From Condylostoma magnum (Eukaryota; Ciliophora; Heterotrichea; Heterotrichida; Condylostomatidae): 36,625 nucleotides of DNA. Below, piece by piece: positions 22,518 to 33,349 of the stretch. Location: the NCBI GenBank assembly GCA_920105805.1, contig CAKKTI010000207.1, forward strand, positions 1 through 36,625. Reading direction: 5' to 3'. The first letter of the stretch is position 1, and each line of letters opens with the position of its first letter. The translations under genes and the position numbers were made by a program. The notes under the pieces are model-generated. The model worked only from the letters and a program-made list of their open reading frames with translations, made no database searches and was not told the DNA's origin.

Positions 22518-23327
22518 TCATACAATTAAAATTTATTCAACTAATTCAAACACCACTCCAGCCTTCTTCCCCTTCTTTCCCTTCTTAGCCTTCTTCCTCT
22601 ACTACCTAATCAACGACCTGACATCAGTCCTCTCGCTATTCCTCTGATTGATCTCATAATTGATTTTATTCTGTAAAGACTCTTCCAACTCCCCAACCCA
22701 CTGCTCAAACTCCTCCAACTCCTTCAACCTCACCAGTATATTCCTAGCAGCTGTAATAATCATCCCTCTCTTGCTCTCCAGCAGCTGCACAGCCACTTAG
22801 AACGCGATTTAACTAGGAGCGTTGTACAATAACGGCTCTTATAACTTAATCGCAAGGTCACAAATCTCCCCGTTCTTGACAAAGCAGTGATCCGATAGGA
22901 TCCTAATCAACAACTCGCATTCGTAGTGAGCGACCACGAAGTTGAGGGCAGTAAGGGCCTAGTTCCTTATAAAGGCCTTCTCGTTCACTGCTTTAAGCAT
23001 CAATATTGGAACGAGGGGCTCTATAAAGGCATCCCCGCCACTTCTCTAGCTCATGAACACCTCAGTTGCCAGCAGAAGGGCGTTTCGGGCAATGCCAGAG
23101 CGGAGGTTGTCCAGTTGCTGGACCAATGCTGATATGTACGTTGGAAGGCCTGCTATAAACTCCTCCCATCTGAGTTTATTCATTGCTCGGAGTTATGTTA
23201 AGGCGGAAAATATGACTGTTCAATCTTTGCTGTACAGGTCGTTTACCACCTCTGAGAGCTAGTAGTTATCGTCTTATAGGTCTTCGTAATCTGTGTAGAC
23301 TAGTTCTGGAGCTGAATCTTCTTCCAT
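22518..23327 (-). CDS. HEAT/TOG-like helical repeat protein (CLASP-type)
   Basis: ATG at 23327 (MEEDSAPELVYTDYEDLQ); 269 aa to TGA at 22518-22520, or 5 codons shorter with TAA at 22533-22535. The body reads as paired helices of the CLASP_N/TOG kind: SKDWTVIFSALTQLRAM, IAGLPTYISALVQQLDNLRS, GIARNALLLATEVFMS, FIEPLVPILMLKAVNEKAFI, RNQALTALNFVVAHYE. A basic tail RKKAKKGKKGKKAG ends the protein, common in microtubule-binding TOG proteins (CLASP, Crescerin/TOGARAM in cilia). The gene is in the same frame as the mitochondrial-type gene upstream, with the 21-bp minisatellite between them. It is convergent with and nearly touching the coiled-coil gene. Confidence 0.72.
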
Positions 23328-23340
23328 GTTAAAATGTATA

Positions 23341-23487
23341 GGAAATTAGTGGAGATATACAGGAAGTTAGTGGAGATATACAGGAAGTTAGTGGAGATAT
23401 ACAGGAAGTTAGTGGAGATATAAGGGAAATTAGTGGAGATATACGGGAAATTAGTGGAGATATACAGGAAGTTAGTGGAGATATATA
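23341..23487. repeat. 21-bp minisatellite, 7 copies
   Basis: Seven near-identical head-to-tail copies of a 21-base unit (ggaagttagtggagatatac plus a). Copies differ mainly at the fifth base (a/g) and the last two bases. The unit length is a multiple of three, so every frame is kept. In the minus frame shared by both flanking genes it would encode the heptad YLHQ-L/F-P-V. It ends 13 bases before the ATG of the HEAT/TOG gene. Confidence 0.95.
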
Positions 23488-23561
23488 GGAAATTTTATAA
23501 ACTAGGCTAAAGAAGATATAAAGGATCTTATCTTAGACGTCCATTCTGGGTGAGTTTCCTA

Positions 23562-24638
23562 TCAGTAAGGTGAGTTGAGCTCTTCTTGTAAGATTTTCCA
23601 AATTTAAGGGCTTTGGATGTTTAATTTGGTAAGGCTGATTGCTATCTGTATTAAATGCTCTTACTGGTAGTCAGGGGAGGTTTGGCAGACTTTTATAAAG
23701 TTCTTTTCTAGATAATCTACTAAGCTATCAATAAAGAATTTAGTCTCTTCATTATTAAAGTACAGATTTCTTAGGTATTTTTGGTATATCATGAAAATAT
23801 TGGCTATATTCCTTAGAGTAAGCTTGCTTATTTAATCTAATAATCTGTTCTATATTTACATATAAAGATCTATTGTTCCAAATCTAGTTCTAGTATAACT
23901 GTCTAATATAATCACTGCGTTGTATGAATCTATTTTATTCATACTTTCCTTTATCTACTAATTAAGGATATTATAAAGCTACTAGTCCTCTGCATTGTAC
24001 TTTCTGTACGTTTTTATAATAATACCGAGATCCTGGCCTATAAATTTCTACTGTAGTTGTATTATATTAGGCTTTATTTACTCTAGAAACTCCAAATCCA
24101 TTAACTATCTGTTACTGAATATCTAAAGAGCTTCTATCAAAGGTTATTTATCTAATTTAACTCTGATATAAAACTCTTTGGACTTTTAATAAAAAAGTTA
24201 CCAAATTTCATCCTTACCATTATCACTTTTGTTAAAAATCCTTATTAGATCCTATAACTAATCAAAATCTATTTTCTCGTGTATCTCAAGCAGCCTAGTT
24301 TCCATAGCATCCCATATAGCCGGAAGCCTCATGTTCATTTATTCCATTGATTCACTTAATCTTATTATATTGCTAACATTGTAGTACTGTATAACGTCTT
24401 TAAAGTTGTACATGGCCTGTTTCAACTTGGGATCCCTGTTTCAATTTAACCCCTGGCTCATTGTTCAGTTTTTCCTCTAGATTTCCTTTATATCAAACAA
24501 AGCTTTAAGGGGCTTTTCTCTGTTTCAAGGCATGAAATTACTTTTAAGCTGTATTATTTTCACCTTGTTTGTTATTCGCTGACTTAGCACATTCTATTCA
24601 AACCTACCAAAATTTCTAGTAAAAATAAACCTAAACAT
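23562..24638 (-). CDS. Probable mitochondrial helical-repeat protein
   Basis: ATG at 24638 opens MFRFIFTRNFGRFEQNVLSQ, a basic, Arg/Phe-rich amphipathic start typical of a mitochondrial presequence. The 358-aa body is all-helical (AMETRLLEIHEKIDFDQLQ, LIRIFNKSDNGKDEIWQLF, NIANIFMIYQKYLRNLYF, HLIQIAISLTKLNIQSPQIW), in the style of the FASTK/OPR-like organellar RNA-binding helical repeats, with repeated LxxxLxxLN spacing. Many Gln are TAA/TAG and some Trp are TGA. It ends at TGA at 23562-23564 after EELNSPY. If that TGA were Trp the frame would pass through the minisatellite into the HEAT/TOG gene without a break. The family is inferred from style only. Confidence 0.68.
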
Positions 24639-24768
24639 TTATATTACTAAGATCAATATTATAGAGATTTATATCGCTTTAGATTGACTTATATTGTGTT
24701 AATTAATTATAAATTTTATCTAACCCATGTAAAACACATTTTATCACTAATCGATAACATAAATATAC
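24639..24768. promoter_or_regulatory. Divergent intergenic region (mitochondrial-type protein / type I membrane protein)
   Basis: 130 AT-rich bases between ATG 24638 (-) and ATG 24769 (+). This is the only space available for both promoters. No clear boxes were seen. Confidence 0.4.
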
Positions 24769-25866
24769 ATGTTTATATTTTTTATAAGTCACGTCAACAG
24801 CTTATTCTGCTCTGAAATAGACATTGGAACTAGTCCAAATAACCTGAATAATATAGTAGAGTCCGGCTAGATTAATTGTAACTTATAAGCAGCAAAATGA
24901 CACAAGGATTCCTTTGATAAAACATTTTCTGTACTTGAGCCTGAGTTTTTTATATATGTGACAGGACTTGAAGTGTTTGGACCTGATTTTGAGATTGACA
25001 TTCAGCACTTTGAAAGTTCTTCTAATAAGTATGTTAAATTAGATGCCAAGAAAGAGACTACAGAAGACGGGGCCTTTGAAAAACTAACAGTTTACCGAAT
25101 CAATCAAACATGCATAGATTTAGACGGAAGGTCTACTATACCATTGCAACTAACTTTTACTGATACATCTTGCGACCCTATTGTTATAAATTGATATAAA
25201 GAGTGTGGACAGCCAATATCGGGTAAAACTGGATTTAGTATAGGAACAGAGAGGTTTTAACAAGACATAGTACAAGACGGCGTTGTGTAAGAAAGGTACT
25301 TGAATAGTACACAAAAGTACATAGTTGATTCATAAGTGAATAAATCTGTGATTTGGCTGCACTCGATGAATGCTACTTTTATTTAACCTCCGAAGATAAT
25401 ATCAGATAAAGAAATACTAGCTCCTAGTCTACTAGGATAAGCAGCTATTGGAGGCTGGATTGATTATGAGCCTTAGTAACTAATAATTAAATACAATTGC
25501 AATAAACTTGATGGAGATGTAACAGAGTTAGTACTAGTTATAGAGATTCCTTACTACCATGATAACGAAATTCATATAGTAAAATAATGCGGAGGCAGTA
25601 ATTAGATGGGAATTGCTTGGATTCTGTGGACTATAGTCTTCTTTGTTCTGAGTATAGCTGGGTTATTCGTGTTTTTAAGGTATATGCAAGGGGCTAGAGG
25701 GCTGTAACTGGTTTCTTTTAATGGTTTTATTGAAAAAACAGTAGATTTTGTTAGGGATTAATTGAGAAGGAGAGAGTATGAGAGAGGACCTCCTGAGGAA
25801 GAATTGCCAGATATTGATGAACTAAATGATACAGCTGAATTCTCGTCAAAATATGGCAGTTTATAG
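24769..25866 (+). CDS. Type I membrane protein with Cys-containing ectodomain
   Basis: ATG at 24769 gives a signal peptide (MFIFFISHVNSLFCSEID). A beta-rich ectodomain follows with paired Cys and several N-glycosylation motifs (RINQTCIDLDG, TFTDTSCDPIVINWYKECG, KYNCNKLDGDVTELVLVIE). One membrane helix lies at about residues 285-308 (AWILWTIVFFVLSIAGLFVF) and a charged cytoplasmic tail of about 55 residues (QLRRREYERGPPEEELPDID) ends at SSKYGSL. The frame then meets TAG AAT TAG TAA (first at 25864-25866, 365 aa) and no TGA for a long way, so TAG or TAA is the likely stop. The overall plan recalls sorting-receptor type proteins, but I do not recognise the family. Confidence 0.75.
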
Positions 25867-26114
25867 AATTAGTAAATTTTAATATGTTACTGTCTATAAC
25901 TTTATGTTATAATATGCTATTATGATCACTTTTAGGATGTTAATCTATTTGTTAATACTAACAATAAGGAAGCTTTGCTTATATCTTATAAAGATAATTG
26001 ACTCATAAATATTTGGATACTCAACATTTGATATAGACTCTTCATATATTATAATGCTTTTTTGATAATAAGTATAAAATCAAGAAACTTGCTTAAAAGA
26101 AGGTTAATTATGAA
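25867..26114. other. Convergent intergenic AT-rich DNA
   Basis: It lies between the 3' ends of the type I membrane protein gene (+) and the LRR gene (-). No coding signal or RNA gene was seen. Confidence 0.4.
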
Positions 26115-28043
26115 TCAAATAGTTGATATAGTAAAACAAAAAAACATGGTTGAATATTGCTAAATTAACTACAGCTAATTTTTATTAATATTGGCGCTTA
26201 TGACGGTATTGCGCCCAGTATTTGTTTCACCAGTGTCTTACTTTTATCTTGGTTAAGCTTAGTTTGCTTATTATTATTATTCATTTCTCTGCTGCACTTA
26301 TTATCTAGTCCAATCTATTAATTCATTGAAGCCTTGAACATCACCCATCTGATTATAATGGAGAAACTGAATAAATGCAAGAATGGCATTGTACATGTTT
26401 TAATTCTATTTGAGCTTTAATTCAATTGATTGTAATCCTGTCATTTAATTAGGAATACTAGCATGCTCTTTCTTACAAAGTCATGGAATCCAGCAAAAAG
26501 CCGGACTAGTCTGAAACCTTCTTGCGTTATTTCTAATATCAATTTGTTATATAGTCTGATTTAAACTGATGGCTATAGCCATCAACTGCATTTGTGTTTA
26601 AATGATTTAGTTACCTGAGATATCTAAGTAAACAACATCTTTATCCCTTAATAGCTTGAATAAAGCTTCAGAAGTTTACTCGCCTAAATGATTATTTTAT
26701 AGCTCAATCCTTGCAATAGCTTTACTACGCTAATTTAACAGAGCCTCGCAGATTTATTCACCTTATTCATCTCCTAGATTATTTCCAGATAGATTTAGCC
26801 ACTCAATATTGGAATTTGATAAAGCATTACAGAAATCCTAAAAAAGTCCATCATTTCATATTTCTTAATCTAGTTCAACTTCATGAGACAGGAATTTCCA
26901 TATCCTCCTTTTTCTATCAGTACAAAATTTGCAATTAGTAATCTGCAGCCTTTTAATATCGAATACTTATATGATTTATAGTATTAAGTCAATGATTTAA
27001 TCGGTAATTTTTAAGTTTGAAGGAAAATGAATACCTCTTAAATAATCCTTGAGTACGTTTTAAGAAGCTAGCACTGCCTCCAAGAAATTAACGAGTATTT
27101 AGATTGCTATTTCTCACTATTCCTTATTCATTGGTTTATTATAGGGATTCAAAGACTCTAGGTCTAAATAATTAAACTTAATATCCCCACTTTGAATTAA
27201 GCCAGTAAGTTCCCCAATGAAATCCATCCCAATTTATTTATTTAGCTTTGATATATCGCTCAAGTTCTATATAAAGATTCCAATATACGGATATATAGGA
27301 TCTTATATTTAAGGGTTCAATTCAGTAGCTCTTGTTAATCCTTACAAAATACCGCTAAAGTACCCCTTGACTTTCTCTTCATTAGCCCTTATCTAAGCTG
27401 CGGATGCTTTCCTCATTCCTTTCCTTTAAACAAAGTTGCTAACACTAGCAGCTCTCAAATTACTAGAATACTCAATTTAATTGAATGATGGAATAACGAA
27501 CTTGACTTCAGGATTTATTATCCATTGATCTGGATTAAGCATAAGAAAATCGACACTGAACATTCCATCCTATCCAATAACTCCGTCTTATTGGGCCATT
27601 AAGTAATCCAGGATTGACGTTAAAAAAACATCATCAAAACCTAAGAGATCTCTCCTTACGTAGCTTAGATCGCCAAAAGACTTTATTTTTCTAAACCAGT
27701 CTAAAAGGGTTGATGACAGTATTGAATAGTTTTATTTGAAGTTATCAAGCTCGTCTTATGTTAAGGGTTAAAGTTTTACAGCGTCCTTCTGTATAGCTAT
27801 ATTTCAGAACTTAAGGATCATGCTAATAAAGAAGCTATCATCTATTAGCTCCTTAAAATCATTAGTCATTTTATATATTCATGCTATGCACCCCTAAAAT
27901 ACCAATGCAAGCTACGGTCCTTGCATGAATTTCTACAACTGTTAGTCAAATTCCCTGAAAGCTTGATCAATTCTTTGTCTTAGTTGCTTTAGTTTTACAT
28001 CATCCTGTGGGCTTGGTCTGACTCTTGATTAAACTCTTGACAT
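26115..28043 (-). CDS. Leucine-rich repeat (ribonuclease-inhibitor type) protein
   Basis: ATG at 28043 opens MSRVQSRVRPSPQDDVKLKQ; 642 aa to TGA at 26115-26117, or 622 aa if TAG at 26175 is the stop. The first about 370 residues are helical (RQRIDQAFREFDQQLQKFMQ, ISMILKFWNIAIQKDAVKLQ, YIGIFIQNLSDISKLNKQIG). RI-like LRRs follow: NIEWLNLSGNNLGDEQGEQI, IARIELQNNHLGEQTSEALF, DVVYLDISGNQIIQTQMQL, TIQQIDIRNNARR. The tail is Gln-rich and low-complexity (many TAA/TAG codons in a row), which could itself mark the approach to the true stop. LRRs of this type mediate protein binding; ciliates carry many uncharacterised ones. Intronless. Confidence 0.85.
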
Positions 28044-29475
28044 TTAATTATTATAAATAGAAAAGGGAACCGCTTTTAAGTCTGATACATAGAAATAAAT
28101 GAATAATATCTATATTTTTGATTTTATTTTATTTTCCACTAATATACCTAAAATTAGGTACTCATACAGTAATTGATTAATCTATTCACTTATATGCATT
28201 TAAAAATCTACAGAAGTAGCTGATATAAAGGTTAATTTGCTTCTGAGATCAAAGAAGTAAACAAAAATTTTTAGCATGCTGTTCAAACAATCAAACTATA
28301 ATTGGGTTAAAATCTGTATAATTTTGAATGAAACAGATTATATTTGTAATACAGTTGTTATACCTTCACAAAGGCCCAAATTATCGATTTTTCTTAACTA
28401 AAAGTTTAGAAGGGGAATTTAAAATTGTGTTGACACACTGGGAAATAGAGATAATTAATGACTTTTAACACTTATGAATGAAAGCTATCATACAATATAA
28501 GCACCAATTGGAGTAAAAGTATGCATGATTTCCAAATCTTAAAATAACTGAGCTTTATGGGGTATTTTCAACTATCTTATTCAAAAGTAAACTTTGATTA
28601 GATTAACTATATAATAATCGTTAAAGCTTGCTTCTGTATGGACTTATAAAAGGGTTAAACAGTTTATAAAATTCTATTGAAGGGGTAGTAAATATTGTGA
28701 AATATGTAATAATTGAACTGTTTAGTCATGAGCAGCTTTAGAGATAGCTTCTTTATGGTAAACTCGAGCTATTAGAGTATAGCTGCTACTAAATACACTG
28801 AGTTATTTTTTTTAATCAACATTAAATATTATATTCGATATTAGTAAAGCAATCATCGTAAATTATTATACAGACTACACTTTATTAAAAGTTACTGTAA
28901 TATATAGATGAAATATCCCAATTAGATCGAGAATGAAACACAAAATAAATTAGAATAAAGCGGCCAAATATTTAAATAATAAGATATAGCAGCTATAACA
29001 AATAATGAAGATATCATAGAATTGAAGATTAATGACATACAATTACGCGTAAAGTAAGAAAGGTCTTTTAAGATGTTAATCACATATTTATAATTAATGA
29101 ATCTATATTTTGTAAAGTTTATAGATTAAATTATTATTAAAGGCCTTTTGCCCTAGATTGTATATGCCTATATAAATTCACTTAGAAATTCTGAATTAAG
29201 AACCAGAAATTTATACTAGCAGGTTAATATACAATTGACATTTCAAAGTTTAAATGATAATTATCAAACCTTTTTATTGTATCCTTACATTAATTATAAG
29301 TTATCATTAAATTAGCATTCTAACTCATTTAAATTCCAATAAATGTAGACCCTCTAACTAAAATATAATATCATCTTATACTTCTGAATTTAGCCTTACT
29401 ACTAACGGCAAAAACTTGAATTGTTTGTACACGTTAAACTATAACCTTTTTCACAGAATTGCATTTGAGCATTAA
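28044..29475. other. AT-rich region, one weak coding-like island
   Basis: Mostly low-complexity AT-rich DNA with TAA/TAG scattered in all frames. One plus-strand stretch near 28600-28790 reads protein-like (LLYGLIKGLNSLQNSIEGVV, VKYVIIELFSHEQLQRQL) but has no start, no motif and no neighbour support. No RNA gene or transposon ends were seen. Confidence 0.35.
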
Positions 29476-30372
29476 TCAGTCCTTTAATTGGTATAGAAGA
29501 ATGTGAAATAGGTTAAAAATTAACACACATGCGAAATACTTATATGTATTGAAGTATTCTATAAAAGTACATTCCAAATCTAGAGTGGAAGAATACAGCA
29601 GAAGTACTTATAAGGTTGCCATTATAGAGCTATAGTATACATTAGTATTATCTCAAAAGAAACTAGCATTAAGAAATATGCTAAAGAAAGCACAGTGAGA
29701 AATTGAAAAAGTGTAAATTGTACAGTCATTTACAGAGCACTATGAGTCATTTAGCATATGGTAATGATAGAGCATGAGTCCATATTAATCTGGGATTTAT
29801 TTTAGCTGCTATGCTTCCATTATAAACTCTTGACTCAAAATAATTCAGCCTTAAAATATATCCATAGTTGATCGAATAGCATAATTACAAGGTGCAACAT
29901 CAGATCAATTTTACGAATTTAATATTAAATCTAGCTCTTCTTGTACATCATTAAGAAATCAGTAATTATTATAACCAGCATCTGTAAAAGCGCCCTAAAA
30001 GATGGGAGCAATTCCTAAGTTTTTATGTTCCATTGTATCATTAACTAACTCATTATTGTCTTATGCATATTGAGTCTTTGCTTTTTAAAGCATATACCAA
30101 GCATTATTTTTAATACTATTCAGATTACAATTGTGCCATTCCCCTCAAAGATTATAGTATTGCGTCTGTCTTCACATTTAAGTCTTATTACTCTACTTCG
30201 AATATGGGGATGTTTTAGTCAGAACACTGGTGGAAATTAGAGATATTGTGAAGTGTCACCTGACTAGATGTCTTTAAGTTGATTGAACAAGGGAAAATCC
30301 GATGAGCTTATCTCTTTATATGGGCTATCAATGTAAATAGTATAATACTGTAATGTAAGTTGTAATCTCTGT
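29476..30372 (-). pseudogene. Unrecognised coding-like relic with a frame switch
   Basis: Two minus-strand stretches look like real protein but lie in different frames. The upstream part (about 30370-30130) reads YIDSPYKEISSSDFPLFNQL and IRLKCEDRRNTIIFEGNGTI. The downstream part (about 30120-29700) reads NNAWYMLQKAKTQYAQDNNE, NLGIAPIFQGAFTDAGYNNY, WSDVAPCNYAIRSTMDIFQG and QYGLMLYHYHMLNDS. The phase changes near 30125, so this is either a frameshifted pseudogene or a gene with a very short intron of 14 or 17 bases. The downstream frame stays open to TGA at 29476-29478 but becomes hydrophobic and Cys/Phe-rich there. The family was not recognised. Confidence 0.4.
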
Positions 30373-30544
30373 GTAAAAGTGGTTAATGAAATGATAATTG
30401 TAGTTTTAATAATTATAAGATTCCTACAAATCAAAGTTTTAAGTAAACTTTAAAGGAGAATGATGCCTTTTATATACTAGATACTAATCTAATAATTTTT
30501 TGATAATTGAACTTGTTTCTAACTGACTCTAGTATATTAAAACA

Positions 30545-31108
30545 AAGGAAATAATAAGCTCGTCTACACTTGATAACTTCTTATATAAAATTAACGACGA
30601 TTTTGATTGAGTAATATAGAGATTATATAAATTCTTTAAGAGGAGAATTAGATAACTGAGTACTGCTTATATATTTAGTTAAAACATAGAGGATAATTAT
30701 AAATTGTTTCTTGGATATGAAGAAGAAATGGAACATCTAGTAGACTATATGGATGATCTGAGTTAGACTTATGATAATAAATTAGAAGAGGTAGGAATAA
30801 GAAACTGATCTAATTACAATCCAAACATTTGGCTTACTCTTATATCACCGTATTGTCTGAATGCAATAGCAGATAGTATGAAAACTAAGATATATGCAAT
30901 TTAATTGATAAATATGAGCAAGTAATACAGAACTAATTAGTTTAAGGGTAACTGATATTGGTATTAATCAATTAAATAACCTAGGTAAAAATTGAGAGTT
31001 CTAATATAATTTCTATAATATATTAGAAAGATACATTGCCTATTCTAAAATTTCTATCAATAAATACAATATTCCTTTTATTACTATTGTTTTTATCCCT
31101 TTTAATGA
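30545..31108 (+). CDS. Possible small helical protein or relic
   Basis: The plus frame reads as charged, balanced protein: STLDNFLYKINDDFDWVIQR, LYKFFKRRIRQLSTAYIF, LGYEEEMEHLVDYMDDLSQ, TYDNKLEEVGIRNWSNYNP. It then becomes Gln/Tyr/Phe-rich and ends at TGA at 31106-31108. The first ATG in the good part is at 30728; the coherent text begins about 180 bases earlier without an ATG, so the start is unknown or lost. No family was recognised and no introns were seen. Its convergent neighbour is WD40 gene 3. Confidence 0.37.
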
Positions 31109-31340
31109 ATATTAGGAAAGTAGTATTTACTTTATTTAATAAACTGATCAGTTGTATAAAATCATTATTAATCGTCGGATAAAAAGACTCACTTCTTATT
31201 TGTATAGATTGTAGTTAGTAGCATTCTTGAGCTGAGTTTGTATAGGATAAGGTGGCTATATTAGCTCCTTCTTTGAAGTAAGAAATTAGTATTAAAATAA
31301 TAAAAAACACAATAGATTACTTTATGTAATTTTATTATAC

Positions 31341-32633
31341 TCAATAAGCTAGACTCCAATACATTATTTCTTTATATTATGATAGATGATCTTCCTCTAC
31401 AGATAATATAATTGAATTCTTGAAAGCTACAGCCTAAATTGGATTATCAAACTTAAATAAAGCTCTATTATTATTTGGATTTAGTAAGTCCCAAAATCTC
31501 ACAGTCTAATCATCACCTCCACTTAACACTTAATTATCTTCAATACATATAGCTCATACCGTGCCATAATGTCTTCCAATTTTTCTATTATTACTTGTAT
31601 CATATAAATCTCAAAGTGATACATTTCCATTATAATCTCCACTAACAACAGTGTTTCCTTCAATACACACTCTTATTATTATATCATCATTTCTGCCAAT
31701 TTCTCTACTGTTGTTTATATTCAATAAGTCCCAAAATCGCACAATTTTATCTTCACCCACACTTACTACCTTGTTACCTTCAATGCATACACTATATATA
31801 TACCCGTCATGTCTTCCAATCTCTCTATTATTGTTTGGATCTTATAAGTCTCAAAGCAGGACAGTGTTATCTCAACTGTCACTTACTACTTTATTACTTT
31901 CAATACATACGCTTGTTACACAGCTCTAATGTCTTCCGATTTCTCTATTGTTATTTGTATTTGATAAGTCCCAAAGTCGCACGATTTCATCAGCGCTTCC
32001 ACTAATCACCCTATTATCTTAAATACATACACATGTTACAATATCATCATGTCTTCCAATCTCTCTATTGTTATTTGGATTTGATAGGTCTCAAAGTCGC
32101 ACAGTTTTATCATCACTTCCACTAATAGCAGTGTTACCTTCAATGGCTAGGGCTTATACTTAGTATAAATGAGATCCTAGATATGCTGGTTGCCTTGGGT
32201 AATTTTATACAGCTTGTTTTGATGTTGAGTTTATTTTATTTTTGTATTCAAGGAATTTTAAGGGTTTTTTAGTGCGTTATTGAATAATCCATAAATAGCT
32301 TTCTCATATATTTGGATTTTAGTTCTTGACTTGATTGGTTGTTTTATCTGTAAGTTATATCATAATTCAACTTATCATATCTAAATTACTTTAATTTTGA
32401 GGTATATCAATTGAATTAACTTTATTAAAGTAACTCAGTGACTATAGTAGTATTTTGCTATAAGATATTAGCTTCTTCTATTTTGCTAATATTGCAATAG
32501 TTAAGAGATATTCCTCTGTAAAAGGAATTTCTGATAATTGTAGTCTTGCGTTCCTTGCTAGAGTTTATAGTTTTATTTTGCATAGAAGAGAAGTTTTTAA
32601 GAGAGGTAGTATATTCTATAACCGTGAATCCAT
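31341..32633 (-). CDS. WD40 seven-blade propeller protein 3 with N-terminal helical domain
   Basis: ATG at 32633 (MDSRLQNILPLLKTSLL) matches the start of WD40 gene 1. The shared helical domain follows (TEEYLLTIAILAKQKKLISY, SKILLQSLSYFNK), then seven blades such as LAIEGNTAISGSDDKTVRL, WDLSNPNNNREIGRHDDIV, SDSWDNTVLLWDLQDPNN and GGDDQTVRFWDLLNP, ending IMYWSLAY and TGA at 31341-31343; 430 aa in one frame. The ending lines up with the YWSLD ends of genes 1 and 2. Here the stop is TGA, while the relatives meet TAG or TAA at the same place, so all three codons may end members of one family. Function is probably a protein-binding scaffold. Confidence 0.87.
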
Positions 32634-32803
32634 TTTTAAAAGGTAGAATTATATATATAATAATCACTTAGTTTTGAGAATTTAAATATGCTTTCCCTGG
32701 ATTTACTATTATACCTACATCATATCTATAATAGCTTATGTGCTTCCTAGTTTAAAAGCTTTACTACCGCATTATATATTAGAATAGTCAATTCCTTAAA
32801 ACT

Positions 32804-33349
32804 ATGATTATATACGCTTTTATAACTAGTTTATCTTTTCAGAGTTTTTCTGAATCTGACATAAGGTTAGAAGGGATCTATGCCGACATTTAAAATATAG
32901 GTATAACCAGTTTGCTTATTCTTATGTATGAATATGTTACTCTGATAATTCTAATCTAGGCTGCTATAGCTGCTCCATTTCTTATAGCTTTTGTTTATCT
33001 CATACTTCTTTTTCTATTTATTTAATTATCTCATTATATCCCATTCCCTGCTTATTTATACGGTAATTAGTAGTCAGATGATATACTGGGATAAAGTGTG
33101 CTTAAATAGACAATTCTAAACAGCTATATGCCAGTATACTTTAATGGAATTGCTGAGTAGTTTTAGGAGAATTGGAGCTATTTGATTAGATGGAAAGTTA
33201 TGCTACTGATTATTAGCTATGATTACTCTTATTAATTGCATTTTTTAGACTAACTATAAAACAATTAATAAATATACACCCTAATTCCTCAAAGATTGTA
33301 GCATAAAATCAGGAGTATTTATAGATTACAGATATCGCTGTATAAATGA
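32804..33349 (+). CDS. Possible small hydrophobic membrane protein
   Basis: ATG at 32804 opens MIIYAFITSLSFQSFSESD, which could be a signal peptide. A long hydrophobic stretch follows (TSLLILMYEYVTLIILIQAA, PFLIAFVYLILLFLFIQL), then a polar part (YLYGNQQSDDILGQSVLKQ, VYFNGIAEQFQENWSYLIRW). It meets TAA near 33252 and TGA at 33347-33349 (181 aa at most). The text is protein-like in this frame and poor in the others. It could be a small membrane protein or a fragment of the multi-pass C-terminus of a large surface protein like the one at 440-7777. No conserved motif was recognised. Confidence 0.42.
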
